The position numbers and the translations under genes were made by a program. A stretch of 64,000 nt of DNA from Paenimyroides ummariense. GTDB taxonomy: Bacteria > Bacteroidota > Bacteroidia > Flavobacteriales > Flavobacteriaceae. The notes beneath the pieces were generated by a model, which saw only the letters and a program-made list of their open reading frames with translations, made no database searches and had not been told where the DNA came from. The stretch's first letter is position 1. The number at the start of each line of letters is the position of its first letter. The stretch is taken from contig NZ_FOVI01000004.1 of assembly GCF_900115115.1 (NCBI RefSeq), forward strand, positions 124,001 to 188,000, in the 5' to 3' direction. Below are positions 43,257 through 54,292 of this stretch, piece after piece.

Positions 43257-45662
43257 TTAATATAAACTTGGATATTTTTTTGGATTTGCTTCACCCATAA
43301 TTGCATATACTTTTTCAAAAACATCTTCTGCCGATGGTTTAGAAAAATAATCACCATCTGTTCCGTATGAAGGTCTGTGTGGTTTTGCAGCCAATGTTTC
43401 TGGTTTGCTGTCTAAGAATTTGTATCCTTCCTGAACATCTACAATCTGTTGTAAGATATAAGCCGATGCTCCACCAGGTACATCTTCATCTACCACCAAC
43501 AAACGGTTTGTTTTTTGAAGTGATTTTACACAATCATGGTTTTTATCAAAAGGTAATAAAGATTGCGCATCGATAATTTCTACGTCGATACCAATTTCCA
43601 TCAATTCTTTTGCAGCTTGCTCAACAATTCTTAAAGTAGATCCGTAAGAAACAATTGTTAAATCGGTTCCTTGTTTTATGGTTTCAACCACACCAATCGG
43701 CGTAGTAAATTCACCAATATTATTAGGCATTTTCTCTTTTAAACGGTAACCATTTAAACATTCAATAACCAACGCTGGCTCATCGCCTTTCAACAAGGTA
43801 TTGTAAAAACCTGCAGCTTTTGTCATACTTCTTGGAACCAAAACGTGCATACCGCGAATGGCATTAATGATCATTCCCATTGGCGAACCCGAATGCCAGA
43901 TACCTTCTAAACGGTGACCACGCGTACGAACAATAAGCGGTGCTTTCTGTTTACCAGCAGTTCTGTACTGAACCGTTGCTAAATCGTCGCTCATGATTTG
44001 TAAAGCGTACAATAAATAATCTAAATACTGGATTTCTGCAATTGGACGCAAACCGCGCATTGCCATACCAATACCCTGACCTAAAATACTTGCTTCGCGA
44101 ATACCTGCATCGGAAACTCTTGCTTCGCCGTATTTTTCCTGTAAACCTTCTAAACCTTGATTCACATCACCAATATTTCCAGAATCTTCTCCGAAAATTA
44201 ATGTTTCAGGATAAGTTTCGAATATCTTATCGAAATTATTACGAATAATTAAACGGGCATCAACCATTTCTGAGCTATCATCGTAAACAGGTAAAATCTC
44301 TTCTACATTTTCTGCCTTGCTTGATGATTGCGACATCAAATGCGAACTGAATTTTGGCTGAATTTCGTTGGTGTAATTCTGAATCCACGCTGCTAAAGCA
44401 CTTTGACCAGCTTCGCCAATAACCATACGCAAAATTTTACGTGCAGTAGTTAAATTATCTTTGCGGATTGGTTCTTTGATCCCGCTTAAATCAGCAATCA
44501 TTTTTTCGATAAACACTTTGTTTGCCGATGATGATGCTACAGAATTTAAAACTTCGATCAACGCAGTTCTTTCTTCTTTGATAGGATTCAAATATGCTTC
44601 CCAAGCTGCTTTTTTACCCGCCAAAACCTCTTTTTTTAATTCGATATCTAACGTATCTAATTCTTCGCTTGTAGCAATATTGTTATCAATCATCCAAGAA
44701 CGCATTTTAACGATACAATCAAAATCGCCTTCCCACTGTAAACGGTCTGCAGATTTGTAACGTTCGTGCGAACCAGAAGTTGAGTGACCTTGTGGCTGTG
44801 TTAATTCTTTTACGTGAATTAAAACCGGAATATGATTTGCGCGTGCAATTTGTGCTGCTTTTGCATAGGTATCAACCAACGCAGGATAATCCCAACCCAA
44901 AACGGTTAAAACTTCGTATCCGTTGGTATCTTCTTCTTTTTGGAAACCTTTTAAAATTTCCGAAATACTTTCTTTTGTTGTTTGATGGCGTGCGTGAACC
45001 GAAATTCCGTACATATCGTCCCAAACACTCATTACCATTGGTACTTGCAATACACCTGCTGCGTTGATCGTTTCAAAAAACAATCCTTCAGAAGTTGATG
45101 CGTTACCAATTGTTCCCCAAGCAACTTCATTTCCGTTTACAGAAAATTTTTGATCTTTATCTGCATTCGGGAATTCACGATAAATTTTTGATGCTTGCGC
45201 CAAACCTAACAAACGAGGCATTTGCCCTGCTGTTGGAGAAATATCTGAACTTGAATTTTTTTGTTGTGTAAGATTTTTCCACTCGCCGTTTTCGTCTAAA
45301 CTGTGCGTAGCAAAATGCCCACCCATTTGACGACCACCAGACATTGGATCTTGGGTAATATCGGCATGACCGTACAATCCTGCAAAAAACTGCTGGATGT
45401 TCAATGCGCCAATAGCCATCATAAAGGTTTGATCACGGTAGTAACCCGAACGGAAATCTCCGTTTTTAAAAGCCTTTGCCATTGCAAGCTGCGGAACTTC
45501 TTTTCCGTCGCCAAAAATACCAAACTTTGCTTTCCCGGTTAAAACCTCTTTACGACCTAACAAACTACATTCACGAGAAATACGTGCTGTTTTGTAATCG
45601 TTTAAAACCTCTTTTTTAAAGTCTTCAAAAGTTAAAGCTTCTTTTGTAGTTGCCTGATTCAT
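43257..45662 (-). CDS. Fused alpha/beta 2-oxoacid dehydrogenase E1 (branched-chain type)
   Basis: 801 aa. Residues about 1-390 are the E1-alpha half (FRSGYYRDQTFMMAIGA, SGGRQMGGHFATH, GNASTSEGLFFETINAAG, SVWDDMYGISVHARHQTT). About 460-800 are the E1-beta half (IFGEDSGNIGDVNQGLEG, VSDAGIREASILGQGIGMAM, EIQYLDYLLYALQIMSDD). The thiamine-Mg motif is swapped relative to the usual GDG...NN, reading GNA...DD. Fused E1 enzymes of this form are standard in Bacteroidota and act on branched-chain 2-oxoacids or pyruvate. No E2/E3 genes are adjacent. Confidence 0.9.
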   Translation of the reverse strand: MNQATTKEALTFEDFKKEVLNDYKTARISRECSLLGRKEVLTGKAKFGIFGDGKEVPQLAMAKAFKNGDFRSGYYRDQTFMMAIGALNIQQFFAGLYGHADITQDPMSGGRQMGGHFATHSLDENGEWKNLTQQKNSSSDISPTAGQMPRLLGLAQASKIYREFPNADKDQKFSVNGNEVAWGTIGNASTSEGLFFETINAAGVLQVPMVMSVWDDMYGISVHARHQTTKESISEILKGFQKEEDTNGYEVLTVLGWDYPALVDTYAKAAQIARANHIPVLIHVKELTQPQGHSTSGSHERYKSADRLQWEGDFDCIVKMRSWMIDNNIATSEELDTLDIELKKEVLAGKKAAWEAYLNPIKEERTALIEVLNSVASSSANKVFIEKMIADLSGIKEPIRKDNLTTARKILRMVIGEAGQSALAAWIQNYTNEIQPKFSSHLMSQSSSKAENVEEILPVYDDSSEMVDARLIIRNNFDKIFETYPETLIFGEDSGNIGDVNQGLEGLQEKYGEARVSDAGIREASILGQGIGMAMRGLRPIAEIQYLDYLLYALQIMSDDLATVQYRTAGKQKAPLIVRTRGHRLEGIWHSGSPMGMIINAIRGMHVLVPRSMTKAAGFYNTLLKGDEPALVIECLNGYRLKEKMPNNIGEFTTPIGVVETIKQGTDLTIVSYGSTLRIVEQAAKELMEIGIDVEIIDAQSLLPFDKNHDCVKSLQKTNRLLVVDEDVPGGASAYILQQIVDVQEGYKFLDSKPETLAAKPHRPSYGTDGDYFSKPSAEDVFEKVYAIMGEANPKKYPSLY

Positions 45663-45785
45663 ATATAGAAACTGTTTGAAACAAAATGTAATAATTTACG
45701 AAATTACGAAAACAATCGCTAAAAAACTAATTTTGTTTAAACTTATAATAACCAAACACGCTTTTAGATATTATTTTATTAAAAT

Positions 45786-45812
45786 AAAAAAGCCACTCTT
45801 TCGAGCGGCTTT
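45786..45812 (-). terminator. Terminator after secDF
   Basis: Stem AAAGCC-CTC / GAG-GGCTTT with a short loop and a minus-strand T run. Confidence 0.8.
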
Positions 45813-45831
45813 AGTTTATATTAAACAAAAA

Positions 45832-48816
45832 TTATTCTGTTTCTTGAGAATTTTCTTGTTTTGCTTGTAATGCAGCGGCGCGTTCGCGTTCTGCAGAACC
45901 TTTAATGGTATCAACCAAAATTGGAGTTGAAATAAATAACGATGAATATGTACCTACACCAATACCTAACAACATTGCGAATACAAATCCACGGATTGAT
46001 TCACCACCAAAAATAAACATGATTAATAATACCACGATTACTGTTGCTGATGTATTGAATGTTCTTGACAAAGTAGTGTTAATTGATTTATTTACCACTT
46101 CTTCGAATGATCCTTCTGCATCACCTTTAATGTACTCACGAACACGGTCAAATACAATTACGGTATCGTTCAAAGAGTAACCAATTACCGTAAGCAATGC
46201 TGCTACTAATGATTGATCAACCTCCATATTAAACGGTGCAAATTTGTAGAAGAACGAATAAACTCCTAAAACAAACAATGCATCGTGTGCTACGGCTGCA
46301 ACTGCACCTAATGAATACTGCCATCTGCGGAACGAAAGTGCCAAGTAAACAAATACAATTAACAATGCACCACCAACAGCCCAGTAAGCATCGGTCTTAA
46401 CGTCTTTTGCCACGGTTGGACCAACTTTAGAAGCCTGTACAATACCTAAACCATTTTCGCTTGGTTTTGTAAACTGCTCATAAGTTAACGGAGTTTTAAA
46501 GAAAGGTTTCAAGTTTTCGTACATCACTTGATTTACTTCTTGGTCTACTTTAGTACCTTGCTCTTCTACTCTATATTTTGTAGTAATTTTTAATTTAGTT
46601 TCCTTACCAAAAACTTTAGCTTCTACATTACTGTCGAACTCTTTCGATAATTTGTTTGATACTGCCGATGCATCCACTTCATTATCAAACTGAACCTGGA
46701 ATGTTCTACCACCGGTAAAATCGGTTCCGTAATTCAATCCGTTAAAGAATAAAGTAGCAATACATAACAACATGATAACTGATGTAAATATGTAAGCAAT
46801 TTTCTTTTTCCCAATGAAATCGAAATTCATATTTGTAAACCAGTTACGTGTAATTTTTGTACTGAAAGCCAATTTAGAATCTCTTGCCGCCGCTGTATCA
46901 ACCAAAATTCTGGTAATAACAATAGCAGTGAATAATGATGTTACAATACCAATTAATAAGGTAACCGCAAATCCTTTTATAGGACCAGAACCAAAAATAA
47001 CTAATACAATACCAGTTAAAGCGGTTGTAACGTTAGCATCCACAATTGCAGACATTGCTCCATTCCAAGAGAATGAATGTTTTATAGCGTCCTTAACCGA
47101 ATGACCCTCACGAAGCGATTCTTTTGCCCTTTCGTATATAAGAATGTTTGTATCAACCGCCGTACCAATTGTTAATACGATACCCGCAATACCAGGTAAT
47201 GTTAACACAAAACCAAATGCTGTAAATACTGCAAATAAGAATAATAAGTTTACTGTTAATGCAATGTTTGCAAACCAACCTGCTTTACCGTAGAAGAAAA
47301 CCATCCACGCTGCTATGATAAACAAACCTACTAATGATGAATTGATACCAGCATCAATCGCTGCCTGACCTAATGAAGGACCAACGATTTCTGATGAAAC
47401 GATATCTGCAGAAGCCGGTAATTTACCTGCTTTTAAAATATTAGCTAAATCTTTTGTTTCTTGAACAGTGAAATCACCCGAAATACTTGAACTACCACCA
47501 GCAATTGGTCCTGTAGTTACACCCGGAGCCGAGTAAACAACATTATCTAAAACAATAGCAATGTTTGATTGTTGGCTGTATGCTTTACCTGTTAATGCTT
47601 CCCAAGCTTTTGCTCCGTTGGCATTCATTTGCATTGACACAACCGGTTTTCCTGTAATTTGATCGTAATCATCACGAGCCTCGGTTACAACAGATCCTGA
47701 TAAAGGTGCAATATTTTGTGCATTCCCTTTTAAAGCGTATAATTCAACAATGTTTGCATCTTTTTTAGCTTTACCCCACGCAAATCTCACATGACGCAAT
47801 TCACCGCTTAATAAACTTCTTACCTGCGGATCTTTTAAATACGTATTAATTTGTGCGGTATCTTTCGTTGCAAAGAATGCAATAATAGGCGAACCTTGAT
47901 AACCCGGTGCTTGTATTAAAGATAAAATTGGACCTGCATCTTCTGTTTTAGCTGCCGCTGTATCTTTAGAAACTCCTGTTAATAATTTATCAACATCGTT
48001 TTTAGGTTCTGCTTTTGCAACGGTATCATTAGTAGCCGCAACTGGTTTTGTGGCTTTTTCTTTTAAAACGTTGTTTGCAGCCATGATAAACTGCCCAACT
48101 TCGTCGCCTTTGTAAGTTTCCCAAAACTCTAATTGTGCAGTTGACTGTAGTAAGTTTTTGATACGATCGATGTCTTTTGCACCAGGTAATTCAACCAAAA
48201 TTCTGCCCGATTCACCAACCATTTGAATTGTTGGCGATACTACACCAAATTGGTCAATACGCTCACCAATTACTTTGTAGGCACTTTCAATTGATTCTTT
48301 TACCTTTCTGTTTAAAATTGTTTTTACTTGGGCATCAGTCATTGAAGTGTTGATCTCCTGTAAATTTCTGTTTGAGAAAATTTCAGAAGAAGCCAATTTT
48401 ACTTTGCCTGCCGAAATTTTTTCGAAAGATTCATAGAACGATTCTAAAAATGTTTGATTTCCATCGCGGTTCTTCTCTGCTTCTGCTAAAGCTTGGTTGA
48501 ACACTGCATTTTTTGAGTCGTTAGACAATCCTTTCAAGATGTCTTTAACAGAAATTTGAAGCATCACATTGATACCTCCTTCTAAATCTAAACCTTTTTG
48601 AATTTGCTTTGAACGCACTTCAGCAAAAGTTTGACCTAAATAAACCTTTTCGTTTGAAATAGAATCTAAATAACGAGCTTCTTTGGTTAAATCACCATTA
48701 GCAAATTCTTTTGCCTTACTCTCGTAATGATTCGTTACAAACGTAAAGGACAATTGGTAAATACTTACCAACGCAAAAACAATCGCAATAAACTTAACGA
48801 GTCCTTTATTCTGCAT
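45832..48816 (-). CDS. secDF: Fused protein-export membrane protein SecDF
   Basis: 994 aa, SecD (about 1-620) fused to SecF (about 650-980), twelve membrane segments in total. It uses the proton gradient to pull exported proteins through SecYEG. Motifs: DLEGGINVMLQISV near the N-terminus, LVELPGAKDIDRIKNLLQSTAQLEFWE, GTAVDTNILIYERAKESLREG in SecD, and NYGTDFTGGRTFQVQF plus YSLNDTVIVFDRVREYIKGD in SecF, with the Asp residues needed for proton coupling. The C-terminus is charged (QAKQENSQETE). The fused form is normal for this phylum. Confidence 0.97.
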   Translation of the reverse strand: MQNKGLVKFIAIVFALVSIYQLSFTFVTNHYESKAKEFANGDLTKEARYLDSISNEKVYLGQTFAEVRSKQIQKGLDLEGGINVMLQISVKDILKGLSNDSKNAVFNQALAEAEKNRDGNQTFLESFYESFEKISAGKVKLASSEIFSNRNLQEINTSMTDAQVKTILNRKVKESIESAYKVIGERIDQFGVVSPTIQMVGESGRILVELPGAKDIDRIKNLLQSTAQLEFWETYKGDEVGQFIMAANNVLKEKATKPVAATNDTVAKAEPKNDVDKLLTGVSKDTAAAKTEDAGPILSLIQAPGYQGSPIIAFFATKDTAQINTYLKDPQVRSLLSGELRHVRFAWGKAKKDANIVELYALKGNAQNIAPLSGSVVTEARDDYDQITGKPVVSMQMNANGAKAWEALTGKAYSQQSNIAIVLDNVVYSAPGVTTGPIAGGSSSISGDFTVQETKDLANILKAGKLPASADIVSSEIVGPSLGQAAIDAGINSSLVGLFIIAAWMVFFYGKAGWFANIALTVNLLFLFAVFTAFGFVLTLPGIAGIVLTIGTAVDTNILIYERAKESLREGHSVKDAIKHSFSWNGAMSAIVDANVTTALTGIVLVIFGSGPIKGFAVTLLIGIVTSLFTAIVITRILVDTAAARDSKLAFSTKITRNWFTNMNFDFIGKKKIAYIFTSVIMLLCIATLFFNGLNYGTDFTGGRTFQVQFDNEVDASAVSNKLSKEFDSNVEAKVFGKETKLKITTKYRVEEQGTKVDQEVNQVMYENLKPFFKTPLTYEQFTKPSENGLGIVQASKVGPTVAKDVKTDAYWAVGGALLIVFVYLALSFRRWQYSLGAVAAVAHDALFVLGVYSFFYKFAPFNMEVDQSLVAALLTVIGYSLNDTVIVFDRVREYIKGDAEGSFEEVVNKSINTTLSRTFNTSATVIVVLLIMFIFGGESIRGFVFAMLLGIGVGTYSSLFISTPILVDTIKGSAERERAAALQAKQENSQETE

Positions 48817-48928
48817 TTTTAAAAAATTAATAGTTTTTAAATGATTTTGTTTGATACATTCATCGCCGAAAAAACGAAAAAAATATATAAAACGGACAAA
48901 TATATAACTTCACAAAAGATTTAACAAT

Positions 48929-48960
48929 AAAAAAAGGTGTTTATTTGAACATCTTTTTAT
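48929..48960 (-). terminator. Second terminator behind gyrB
   Basis: Stem AAAAAGGTGTT / AACATCTTTTT with one wobble, T run on the minus strand, about 60 bp beyond the first gyrB terminator. Confidence 0.65.
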
Positions 48961-48984
48961 GATGTTATTAACAATTTTGGGTAT

Positions 48985-49012
48985 AAAAAAACCAGCTAAA
49001 AGCTGGTTTTAA
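48985..49012 (-). terminator. Terminator behind gyrB
   Basis: Perfect 10-bp stem AAAACCAGCT / AGCTGGTTTT with a 3-base loop, 10 bp after the gyrB stop. Confidence 0.85.
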
Positions 49013-49022
49013 ATTATTTTGA

Positions 49023-50990
<1,968 letters not shown>

Positions 50991-50997
50991 TTAACTA

Positions 50998-51005
50998 CAA
51001 ATATA
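50998..51005 (-). promoter_or_regulatory. -7 box of the gyrB promoter
   Basis: Reads TATATTTG on the minus strand, a perfect TAnnTTTG, 34 bases before the ATG at 50963. Confidence 0.6.
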
Positions 51006-51140
51006 CGAAATTTTAGCGAATTTCTTATATCTAATAGCATTTATTCTTTGTGTAGTTATGAACACTTAAACTATATAAAAGTTGATTTATGGCTTGATTT
51101 CGTAATATTAAATAAATTGATATTTTAAAAAGATATTAAA

Positions 51141-51902
51141 TTAATTAAAGTATTTCTTAAATAACTCAAAATCAATTAGGTTTAATTCTTTTTGTCTGTT
51201 CTCATTAAAAATATAATATTCAAAAAACGGATTTACAGATTCAATGCTGTTACCAATTAAATGTTTTTTAGATAAAATACCAACGCCCCAATCTGCATCA
51301 ATACAACACGAATTTACAACTGCATTGCATCGCCATTTTAAAAATGCCTTCCAAGTTGTACCGTTCCAATATTTATGGGCGGGCGTGTTGTGGTAATCGT
51401 AATTTTCTCTTGCATGCCATTCGGTAGGCGGATTACAATCGTGCAAAACAACAAATCCATCTTCGTGCAAATATTCAAATGCATTTACAATATCTTTATC
51501 TGTTTGCTCAGCAAGATGTAAGCCATCAATAAAGATCACATCGAATTTTATGTCTTTAGATAAAATTTCACCTGCTGATAATTTCTTGAAAAAATCATCA
51601 CTTGTCATTTTAAAATCGACAGGATTCTCAGCAAATTCTACACCGGGATCTACACTGTATTTGGTATTTGCGTTGATTAAATCAAAATTATGTGCAGGGT
51701 TACGAACGCCAATCTCCAAATAATTTGTAGGATTTGATTTTAATGATAAAAGAAAATTTAAAATTTCTGTTCTTGTAACTTTTTTCGAAATTTCACGGTT
51801 GGTTTTGTTTTCAGTATCAATATAAAATCGATCATTATAAAACTTTTTTCCTTGTGCGTAAAATTTAATGGCTTTTATATTTTTTAATATTTTTTTTATC
51901 AT
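51141..51902 (-). CDS. Class I SAM-dependent methyltransferase (Methyltransf_24-like)
   Basis: 253 aa. The core motif NYLEIGVRNPAHNFDLINA at about 77 carries the GxG-type SAM loop in a variant form (EIGVRN). IKFDVIFIDGLHLAEQTDKDI at about 133 is the family's Asp-Gly-x-His segment, and GFVVLHDCNPPTEWHA follows. The pattern matches small-molecule or glycan methyltransferases of the Methyltransf_24 group. Local GC is even lower than for the neighbours and no partners are adjacent. Substrate unknown. Confidence 0.8.
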   Translation of the reverse strand: MIKKILKNIKAIKFYAQGKKFYNDRFYIDTENKTNREISKKVTRTEILNFLLSLKSNPTNYLEIGVRNPAHNFDLINANTKYSVDPGVEFAENPVDFKMTSDDFFKKLSAGEILSKDIKFDVIFIDGLHLAEQTDKDIVNAFEYLHEDGFVVLHDCNPPTEWHARENYDYHNTPAHKYWNGTTWKAFLKWRCNAVVNSCCIDADWGVGILSKKHLIGNSIESVNPFFEYYIFNENRQKELNLIDFELFKKYFN

Positions 51903-52029
51903 AATGTTGACCGCAATAATCTCTGTGTTTTTTATGTAGATTTCATGGGCAATTTTACGGAAATTAATCGAAATATTTAATTTAAATCGACTTAAATGTG
52001 AAGTAAGAAATTATTTAGTTGATGAATTT

Positions 52030-52476
52030 CTAATAGATTTCAACTATTTTGTGCGATATATTATTAAAGGTAACTTCTGCCCCAACTTCTTTATTTAATA
52101 ACGATTGAATTAAAGGCGCATAAACCGATACACAAAAAACCTGAGTGTTTTTATAGTTAACCGGCTGAATAGGAACGCTTACATAAAAAATGGCTTTACT
52201 AGTTTTAACGATTGATCCTAACACTACTTTTTCCACCGTTTTGCTTTCAGATAATTTTAAAGCAACTTGCTGCATATCTAAAAACTCGGTCAACTTGGCG
52301 TTTAATTTTTCTTGCTCCAAATGCATCATTGCCAAACTTGTTTCGTGTTTATCGCCGGCAGAACTTTTAGCATCGTTCTGTGCATCTTCTGATAAAGACG
52401 AAATTTGATTTTGTAGGTTTTCAATCTGATTATTTAAAGTATCTAAAACCAGTTGTTTTAATTCTTTTCTATCCAT
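52030..52476 (-). CDS. GreA/GreB-like coiled-coil protein
   Basis: 148 aa from the ATG at 52476; the longer frame to 52560 crosses the preceding gene's terminator and its 3' end, so the shorter start is chosen. The N-terminal half is a coiled coil with the conserved acidic turn SLSEDAQNDAKSSAGDKHETS. The C-terminal half resembles the GreA FKBP-like domain (TVEKVVLGSIVKTSKAIFYVSV). Relatives in Flavobacteria are often mislabelled 3-oxoacyl-ACP synthase; nothing here supports that. It may modulate RNA polymerase. Confidence 0.7.
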   Translation of the reverse strand: MDRKELKQLVLDTLNNQIENLQNQISSLSEDAQNDAKSSAGDKHETSLAMMHLEQEKLNAKLTEFLDMQQVALKLSESKTVEKVVLGSIVKTSKAIFYVSVPIQPVNYKNTQVFCVSVYAPLIQSLLNKEVGAEVTFNNISHKIVEIY

Positions 52477-52483
52477 AAAAAAT

Positions 52484-52507
52484 AAAAAGCCCTTTTCAGA
52501 GCTTTTT
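52484..52507 (-). terminator. Terminator after the outer-membrane barrel gene
   Basis: On the minus strand AAAAAGCTC pairs with GGGCTTTTT (one wobble), followed by T-rich sequence, between the barrel and GreA-like genes. Confidence 0.75.
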
Positions 52508-52531
52508 GTGTTATTGTTATTTATGCTTTTA

Positions 52532-54286
52532 TTAAAAGTCGAATTTATACATAGCTCCACCTAAAACCTGTAATCCTTGAACCTGATATTGGTTAAAACG
52601 GAAATAATTTTCGTTAGCTAAATTCATTCCTTTCACAAAAACCGTCCATTGAGCAGTTGGTCTAAAACCTACCGTAAGGTTTAAATCGTAATAATCGCCT
52701 AACTTTATATCGTCTGGTCTTGGAAACGTATTCACTCCGCTGAATTCATAACGCTGACCAACAAATCCTAAATTAGCATCGGCAAACCACTGTTTCGTGA
52801 AATTGTACAACACATTTACGTTGACTTTACCTTGTGGCAAATGAAAAACATTGTTGTAATATTCTGCGCTGTAATTGTTGTATTCGCCTGATAATGCAAT
52901 TTTTGCTTTGTCTGAAAAATCAAAATTCAATTCACCAAACAAACTCAAGGTATTTACTTTATCGTAAATTAAACCAAATGAATTTCCGTATTGGTATCCT
53001 TGTTTATTTTGTAGGTTGATATCGTACGGATTGATTGTAAACATGGCTTTATCGTCTTCAACCTTATAGTTTGCACGCACGTTGTACGATAAATTATGAT
53101 ACAATTTTCCTTTTAAACCTGCATAAAAATCGTAATTTGTTTTGGTTGGTTTTAGTGCCATTGTAGATCCTCCAGGTGCAATGAAAGGATTTTCTTCAGC
53201 TAAATCGGCATACGAGTTTTGTTTCACTCCACCCACTGCGCCAAAATATGCCTGAACAATGTTTGGAACCAAGTTGAAATTAGCCTTCACCATTGGATAA
53301 ACAACCAGTGAATTATCTTCTATACCTCGCTCTTTTCCTAATATATAAGTTAAACCAGCACCGACTTCAACCGAATAATTCGCATCAAAAAACTTAATAC
53401 TTGGGTTAACCGAAAGGTTTAAGTAATTATATTTATCTATCGCATTATCAATACCATTGTTTGAAAAATGCATATTTAAATAATCGGCTTCTAAATTAAC
53501 ATGAACCGTATTATTTGGCAATTCGATATTAAACTTTGGAGCAAAAATAAATCTACTTTCTTTACTGTCGTAATCGTCCCAGAAATATTTGTAGGATACA
53601 TCTGCTTTTTCAAATGCACCTATATAACTTTCGTACGATCCGCCAATGTGAACATCATTGTATTTCTGTAAAGGATCAACCAAATCGAAATTAAAATTCG
53701 ATACATAAAAATCTGCCGGAGTTCCATACCAGTTGTATTTCGATGTCATGGCACCAAATTGGGTATTCCACTGACTATTTTCATTTCGCTGACCCAACGT
53801 AAAATCTAAATTCGATTTACTGAAAGAATCATCTAACTCAACTCCATCAATTCCTCCACCAGAAGAAATATGCTTTAAGAAACCGCCCGCATACATATTG
53901 TTCGATCCAATTTTTTCTACAATACCCAATTCACCACGAATGGTATTAAAATTACCGTAGCCAAACAACGCATAATTATTGTAGAAATTTGCAAGTGAAT
54001 CATTATCAACCTTAGCAGCTTCGCCTTTAGCAGGAGAAAAAGTTGATGCAACCGGAACCGAGAAAATCGTATATTTTACATCTTTTTTCTGATTGATGTC
54101 TTCATCTTCAATCAACGGGTTGTCGTTAATTTTAAAAGCATCGTTCAACGTTGCCTGATATTCTGATGTTACGTTAACAACTTCTGTTCCTACCGTGTTG
54201 TTTTTCTTGTTTTTATCGTCTTGAGCGTTTGCCTGATTAGCAAAAAACACCGCTACTATAGTGATACTAAATAAGTACTTTTTCAT
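52532..54286 (-). CDS. Outer-membrane beta-barrel protein (TonB-dependent-receptor-like, no plug seen)
   Basis: 584 aa. Signal peptide MKKYLFSITIVAVFFANQANA, then about 60 hydrophilic residues, then many alternating beta-strands with aromatic girdles (YALFGYGNFNTIRGELGI, VHIGGSYESYIGAFEKADVSYKYFWDDY, NEDNYFRFNQYQVQG-like end), finishing GGAMYKFDF with a terminal Phe. No plug domain or TonB box is apparent, so it is shorter than classical TonB receptors. It starts 6 bp after the TPR gene upstream, so the two form an operon and probably a complex. Confidence 0.8.
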   Translation of the reverse strand: MKKYLFSITIVAVFFANQANAQDDKNKKNNTVGTEVVNVTSEYQATLNDAFKINDNPLIEDEDINQKKDVKYTIFSVPVASTFSPAKGEAAKVDNDSLANFYNNYALFGYGNFNTIRGELGIVEKIGSNNMYAGGFLKHISSGGGIDGVELDDSFSKSNLDFTLGQRNENSQWNTQFGAMTSKYNWYGTPADFYVSNFNFDLVDPLQKYNDVHIGGSYESYIGAFEKADVSYKYFWDDYDSKESRFIFAPKFNIELPNNTVHVNLEADYLNMHFSNNGIDNAIDKYNYLNLSVNPSIKFFDANYSVEVGAGLTYILGKERGIEDNSLVVYPMVKANFNLVPNIVQAYFGAVGGVKQNSYADLAEENPFIAPGGSTMALKPTKTNYDFYAGLKGKLYHNLSYNVRANYKVEDDKAMFTINPYDINLQNKQGYQYGNSFGLIYDKVNTLSLFGELNFDFSDKAKIALSGEYNNYSAEYYNNVFHLPQGKVNVNVLYNFTKQWFADANLGFVGQRYEFSGVNTFPRPDDIKLGDYYDLNLTVGFRPTAQWTVFVKGMNLANENYFRFNQYQVQGLQVLGGAMYKFDF

Positions 54287-54292
54287 AACAAA

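Noticed and set aside
52477..52560. N-terminal extension of the GreA-like gene
   Set aside because: Crosses the terminator and end of the barrel gene and encodes an Asn/Lys/Ser-rich stretch not seen in relatives.
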